Part shown: positions 59,102 through 64,000 of the stretch, one piece after another
How positions within the stretch are numbered: position 1 is the first letter of the stretch
Layout of the letters: each line of letters begins with the position of its first letter
Assembly: GCA_019096065.1 (NCBI GenBank)
Contig: JAGUCH010000003.1
Coordinates: 2,480,001 to 2,544,000, forward strand
Reading direction: 5' to 3'
Length of the DNA stretch: 64,000 bases
Origin: Paracyclopina nana
Lineage: Eukaryota > Arthropoda > Copepoda > Cyclopoida > Cyclopettidae
Position numbers and translations under genes: made by a program
Notes under the pieces: generated by a model
What the model saw: the letters and a program-made list of their open reading frames with translations, nothing else
Told to the model about the DNA's origin: nothing
The model's database searches: none

Positions 59102-61817
59102 ATGGTTGATGACAGCTCGGACGTCCGGGATATTTCCGGACGATCCGAGGGCCCGACGGCAAATTTGACCGAGTCCAAGGTGGAAGAGAACCTTTGGTAA
59201 GATGAGTTTTTCTATCGTTTGTGTGGGCGTGGACACTTGACACAGAAAATCACTTCTTTCTTCCAGGGCTTCGGTGTTGTCAGAGGTTCAAACCAGCCGG
59301 AATTCGCAGCTCCCATCTTCCAAAAATCTCCTTTTGCTAGGTGAAATCCCGCCTTTCATAAGGCTACTTGACAGAGCTGTACGTCCTGTTTTTATTTCAT
59401 TGCAGGCGACAAAGAGTCGGGGAAAACAACATTAATCGCAAAACTGCAGGCCAATGAAGACCCTAAAAAAGGAGCAGGCCTTGAGTACGGCTACATCGAT
59501 GTTCGAGACGAGTACCGAGATGGTAAGTGAAAGGCGGCTAGGTGGTTGATTAATGGTTGTTGGAATTAGAGGTAGAGGTTTTTTCAAGCACGTTTAACTC
59601 AAAAGCAGCATCTTGGGACTGGCATCATTACTATAGTGTCAATTCAGTCGAGTCCCAACTCAATTATAATTATGCACCATGTTGCTGCCATGTTTTCCTA
59701 TTTTCTCTTCCATTTCATTTTTGTGCCGCAACAATCAAACAGCAGATATGACTAATGAGGAGTTTCTCGAGTATTGGCTCATTCTCCCTTGGGGTAATTA
59801 ATGACAGATATCATCATCATAAAATCCATTAGATGTTGTGCATGCTGCTTCTTCTTCTTCTTCTATTTGATTGCCTCTGTGTCACGCACATTGGAAGAGA
59901 GCTTTATTTTGCTTCATTTTTATTGCTCGATCACTCCTCTTCTGCTTAATTTTGCACCTTTCTGAGCCCAAATGCATCATCAGTTCAGAAACGTGAGCTT
60001 TCATTATGACTAATTTGATCGCTTCCATGTGAAAGTTGTGTGGTGATCTACATGCGTTTATCGGTTGTTGCCTTGCAGAACATACTCGTCTGGGCCATTG
60101 GATCTTGGACGGCGATCCTGCTCATTCCAACCTCCTTCGGTTTGCCCTAACCGAGGACAACTTTACAGACTCGACTGTGTTGCTATGTGTGGCCATGACC
60201 ACGCCATGGAACATCATAGACCAATTGCGCAACTGGGCCACGATTTTGCAAGACCACATCGATAAATTGACGTTGTCAGCGGAGAAAACCAAAAAGCTTC
60301 AAAATGAAAGTAAGTAAACTCAATGGCCTTTTTTATACCATCTTTCTAATGCAATGTTCTATGTCAGACATTCGACGATGGCAATCATATGTTGAGCCTG
60401 GAGACGAAATCGAGACCGGGTCTCCAACCAAACGAATATCCAGGAGCAACCTTGATCAGTTGAACAATCATCTGCAAGGAGACGTTGATGACGACGAACT
60501 GCTCCCATTACCTGAAGGCACGTTGTCCCGCAACCTCGGCCTGGATCTCATTGTGGTGGTGACCAAGACCGACTACATGGCTGATTTGGAGCGAGACTAC
60601 GACTACAAGGAAGAACACTTTGATTTTATTCAGCAAGCTGTCCGGCACTTTTGCCTCCAATTCGGCGCTTCCCTTTTCTACACCTCTGTGAAGGAGGACA
60701 AAAATTGTGATCTTCTCTACAAATATCTAGTCCACAGGATCTATGGCTTCCCCTTCAAGACGCCAGCATTGGTCGTCGAAAAGGACGCTGTGTTCATGTG
60801 AGTGATGCACTTTTGCCTTTTCTTGCTGCAGCCTTCATATATTTCCAAATTGCAGTCCTGCCGGCTGGGACAGTGAGAAGAAGATTGCCATTTTATATGA
60901 AAACATGCATTCAATGCGACCAGACCAGTACTTCACCGACGTGATTGCCAAGCCCATAGTGAGAAAGTCGACCAACAACAGGGACATTGAGGTGTCTGCG
61001 GAAGATGAGCAGCAGTTTCTACTCAGGCAGCAGCAATATTTGCAGCAAGGAGTTACTGCTCCCACGCCAGCCTCGGCGGGCTCCTCACTTCCACCGAGTA
61101 TTCAAAAGACTCCCGACCGAAAGTCTGTCGGATCTCCAGGTGTTCAAGGCAGTCCAAGAAAGGTGATTTTTTTAACTGCCTACGCAGTTGTTTAAAAATG
61201 ATGAACTAAGCGATAACTCTCCTGTTTCAATGTTTAGTGGAGGCCTGGAGTAAGTGGATTTTTGCGGAATCTCTCCTGCTGCACTTTCTCATTTGCTTCG
61301 CTTCCTTTGCATGCTTTAATGCTTACGTTATCTCATTAAGGGGCTCCTACTAATTTCTGGCTTGATTTTCTAGGCTTCGGATCTGGGTCCCGTTGGGGTC
61401 GGACCAGGCGGAGCCAACACTTCGGAAGGAGTGCTGGCCAACTTCTTCAATTCGTTGCTCAGCAAGAAAACTGGGCAGCCCGGATCACCAGGATCGCAAA
61501 TCAAGCCTAGTGGACCCACCGATGACTGTAAGCTAATTATTTTAACATTTTCGCTTTTGTTACTGTAATCATCCAAGTGAGGATCTTATCTTGCCGTAAT
61601 TTTGACCTGTCACTTTTAATGGAGTCTACACGCTCACGTGTGATCTTTATTGCCCAAGTAAGGATTGCTAATTTCAGATAAAGCTGCTGTGAGGTCCGAT
61701 GCTGCGGCAGAATTGGACAGACTGACACGAGGGGCACAAAAGAAATCTACCGCCGCATCCAACAACTCCGGCAACAGTTCGATAGACAGCCTTAACAATT
61801 CCACCTCGGAGTGCTGA
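59102..61817 (+). CDS. DYNC1LI: cytoplasmic dynein 1 light intermediate chain
   Basis: Exons 59102-59196, 59267-59340, 59406-59522, 60079-60309, 60368-60797, 60856-61162, 61374-61527 and 61678-61817 give 515 aa with closed phases. The chain joins the dynein heavy chain to cargo adaptors such as BICD and Hook. The N-terminal Ras-like domain has a P-loop ([14 protein letters not shown]), [29 protein letters not shown] and [47 protein letters not shown]-type sequence closes the domain. The C-terminal third is disordered and rich in Ser, Pro and Gly. It includes a short hydrophobic helix ([15 protein letters not shown]) that fits the adaptor-binding helix of vertebrate chains. The 556-bp intron 3 is the longest. 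Confidence 0.96.
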
Positions 61818-62348
61818 AGCCGATGAGACCATTCCAGCTACTGCAGCAGTTTTCTTCATTTTTTCAAATTGGTGAAGGTTTTTCCCCCAACAACAACAAC
61901 AACAAAGAGTAGCACGGTGCGCGCGCGCCTCTGTGAATGAATTATATATCATTTCTGTGATCTGAAGAGGAAAACATTACTACCACTGCTTCAAAGCACA
62001 AGTTAGCTATCTGAGTAAAATTGGCACCCTATGATAATAGTTTTTTATAATTATTAGTTGCTACTATTGAACCACGAGCCACCTGGCAGTTATTTTTAAG
62101 AGACAGAGGGGCTGTAATTTATCGCTGCTAATTATCAATTTCAGTGTGCCAAAATGTGCCCGTATCTATTGCATCACTTTTAGCAGAAGGAAAAGTTGCG
62201 CTATTTCTTACACTGATGCCCACAACTTGAACGACGAACAACACAAATTGGTCTGCTACAATATATAACACATATGCCTGAGTTTGACCTAATAATAAAT
62301 GCCTCACACTATGAAGCCTTTTTTACCTGTGATATTAGCGTTTATTTT

Positions 62349-64000
62349 TCAAAATCTCAACTCATCCAAACTTTTGCCTCCGCCTCCGCCGCCGTGACTG
62401 TGATGTAGGTCATAAAATTGCGATGAATAGGGGCTCCAAGTGAGCATTTTGGTCATGTGGTGGTGGTGATCTTCGTGGTGAACATGATGATGGTGAAAAT
62501 TGGGGGGTGGCAGCAGCATCTTGGCTTTAATCATTTTTTTCAGCTTCACAGGTCTCATATCGATGGCCTTGGTGGCCATCGGACTTTCTCTCCTGGTTCT
62601 GCCCAAAGTCTGGGCATAATCATGGATAGGTGGCTCCAGTGACATGAAATGTTTATTATTGTGGTAAACCTCTTGATGATGGTGCAGATGAGCATGTGGG
62701 CAAAAGTCCACGTGGTGGTGGTGGTGATAGGGTCTCTTGTACATTTGATAGTGAGCAATTGTGTGATAGGACCCAGGGCCATACATTTCTGGAGGATGGA
62801 CCTTTTTGTAGAGGTGGTTGTGGGGCAATGTGCTGTATTGCTCAGTTGGCTGACTAGAAGAAGGCCAAGGTGGGTACAGCACATTGGGCCTCCTTAGATA
62901 ATCTTGGGCCTCAGCAAACTTGTCTGCCTTGGCTACTTCCTTTTTGTCACTGGGCTTCAGAGATGACTTGCTAGGCTTGGCTTTTTGCTGTTGCTCATGT
63001 TCATTAGTGGACCCATTATTGAGGCAGGCCTTCCAAAACCTGAGATTTTTGCCAGTATTATCCTCACTAGTGTGGCTATTATTGTTATTTGTGTCCTTAG
63101 GAGCTGACTGAGTTGAGTATCTCTCAGCAAATTTGGAAGGCTTTTTTCTAATGCTGCTGCTCAGCTCCTCCTCAGTCTCTTTGTTGGACTCCTCAGTGTT
63201 GAGCACTTGCAGCTCAGGCTCAAATGTAGTGGCTATTGAGGTAGACATGGAAATTGACCTAGCACTTGGAGTTCTTTTGAGCACCTCTACAGGTGTCTCT
63301 TCCACCACCATTTCTGGCTTGAGTTGCGCTCTGAATTTTGGGTTAGTTTCATAACTGTCTAGATTCTGGTTAGCATCCCCACTATTTGATTGGGACTTTT
63401 CCACATCTTGCTTACCTCCTGCATCTGGCTTTTTCTGGCAAGATTTGAGGATAAAAAAGCAGCAGAGCAGGGCAATGATGGCTGAGAGAATTGCTGAGAC
63501 AATAGAAGCAATGGCCACCTCAGTTGTGGGAAAAGATGAGGTGATGAAGTCAGCTTTAGGCTTCAAAGTCTTGACTTCTTTGCAATTGTCTGCACCTTTG
63601 GGCACCTGAGAGTTTTCCAAGGTGTCAAAGCAAACAATATATGCTGAATCTGGCGTCAAATTGGGCAGAGTATAGAACCTGCTGGCATCTGATTTGGACC
63701 CCTCTATCAGGGTTTTGTTGAAGTCCTCTAGCACAAAGAGCTGAGTGGCATTTTCGGAGCCAAATTCTCTGATGGAGATTTGTCTTATCACAGATATAAG
63801 GTCATTATTATTTTCAGAATTCCTGTTTTTGGCAGCTGTTGTTGGGGGCATGTGAGGTGATGCCACGGCGATTTGCCAAGCCAGTGTCAGTGAGTTTTCG
63901 CTGGGCACAATGCTCAGGTTTTTAGTGGACACCCAGCTGCTCGAGTCCTGATGAGGTTCTGGCTGAGCTATGGAGGTTGTCACTTCAGAGCAGAGGCCTC
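62349..64000 (-). CDS. C-terminal part of a single-pass membrane protein with FN3-like domain (partial)
   Basis: The frame is open to the right edge, so the N-terminus lies outside the window. The visible part begins with a Cys (GLCSEV), as at the end of an LRR C-cap. It continues with an FN3-like region (LTLAWQIAV ... LPNLTPDSAYIVCF) with several N-glycosylation sites. One membrane segment follows (EVAIASIVSAILSAIIALLC), then a long cytoplasmic tail of over 350 residues. The tail is rich in Ser, Lys and His, with dense His runs (HHHHHVDFCPHAHLHHH and HHHHVHHEDHHHH). It ends SLDELRF. LRR-FN3 neuronal adhesion proteins are the likely class, by layout only. No intron is seen in 1.65 kb. It converges with the dynein chain. 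Confidence 0.7.
   Translation of the reverse strand, partial: GLCSEVTTSIAQPEPHQDSSSWVSTKNLSIVPSENSLTLAWQIAVASPHMPPTTAAKNRNSENNNDLISVIRQISIREFGSENATQLFVLEDFNKTLIEGSKSDASRFYTLPNLTPDSAYIVCFDTLENSQVPKGADNCKEVKTLKPKADFITSSFPTTEVAIASIVSAILSAIIALLCCFFILKSCQKKPDAGGKQDVEKSQSNSGDANQNLDSYETNPKFRAQLKPEMVVEETPVEVLKRTPSARSISMSTSIATTFEPELQVLNTEESNKETEEELSSSIRKKPSKFAERYSTQSAPKDTNNNNSHTSEDNTGKNLRFWKACLNNGSTNEHEQQQKAKPSKSSLKPSDKKEVAKADKFAEAQDYLRRPNVLYPPWPSSSQPTEQYSTLPHNHLYKKVHPPEMYGPGSYHTIAHYQMYKRPYHHHHHVDFCPHAHLHHHQEVYHNNKHFMSLEPPIHDYAQTLGRTRRESPMATKAIDMRPVKLKKMIKAKMLLPPPNFHHHHVHHEDHHHHMTKMLTWSPYSSQFYDLHHSHGGGGGGKSLDELRF

Overview
The window looks like nuclear DNA of an arthropod, most likely a crustacean. 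Coding genes are interrupted by many short GT-AG introns, often 54-59 bp. The proteins are animal ones: a Cys-loop receptor of the GRD/CG8916 type, a BTB-zinc finger protein with arthropod-style alternative zinc-finger exons, TAF11, MED28, UFC1 and PDK1. The first gene belongs to a secreted CUB-type family that is common in crustaceans. Non-coding DNA is AT-rich and full of short non-autonomous DNA transposons. I saw no tRNA, rRNA, CRISPR, bacterial or virus-derived gene.

Layout. 1-12.8 kb: one CUB-type secreted gene in repeat-rich DNA, then a 3.6-kb foldback transposon (6871-10510) and several MITEs. 12.9-29.7 kb: a gene-dense block with UFC1(+), a Bcl-2 family gene(-), MED28(+), PEX11(+), an orphan twin CxxC protein(-), an MPND-like RAMA/MPN protein(+), hexokinase(+), an LCLAT1-like acyltransferase(+), a BTB-zinc finger gene(-) and a 2OG-Fe(II) oxygenase(-). 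29.7-37.5 kb: a gene-poor stretch of palindromic and short-period repeats. 37.5-49 kb: GABA-receptor-like channel(+), TAF11(-), MGAT2(-), alkaline ceramidase(+). 48.8-64 kb: NCBP2(-), a doubtful small gene(-), PDK1(+), PHETA and BLCAP(-), a small membrane protein(+), two DNA transposon relics, the dynein light intermediate chain(+), and the C-terminal part of a membrane protein running off the right edge(-).

The genes are mostly unrelated housekeeping functions: transcription, mRNA cap binding, glycosylation, lipid metabolism, ufmylation, apoptosis, signalling and transport. Many neighbours are convergent with very small gaps, for example 35 bp between LCLAT1 and the BTB gene and 76 bp between PDK1 and PHETA. 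Exon models were joined by hand from splice consensus, reading phase and family similarity. Most phases close exactly, but exon ends may be off by a base or two.

Main points of interest: the foldback element with perfect 9-bp target duplications; a BLCAP-PHETA arrangement in which splicing makes the two reading frames overlap; a duplicated last exon in NCBP2; an MPN domain that has lost its two metal-binding histidines; and two short introns that can be read through in frame.
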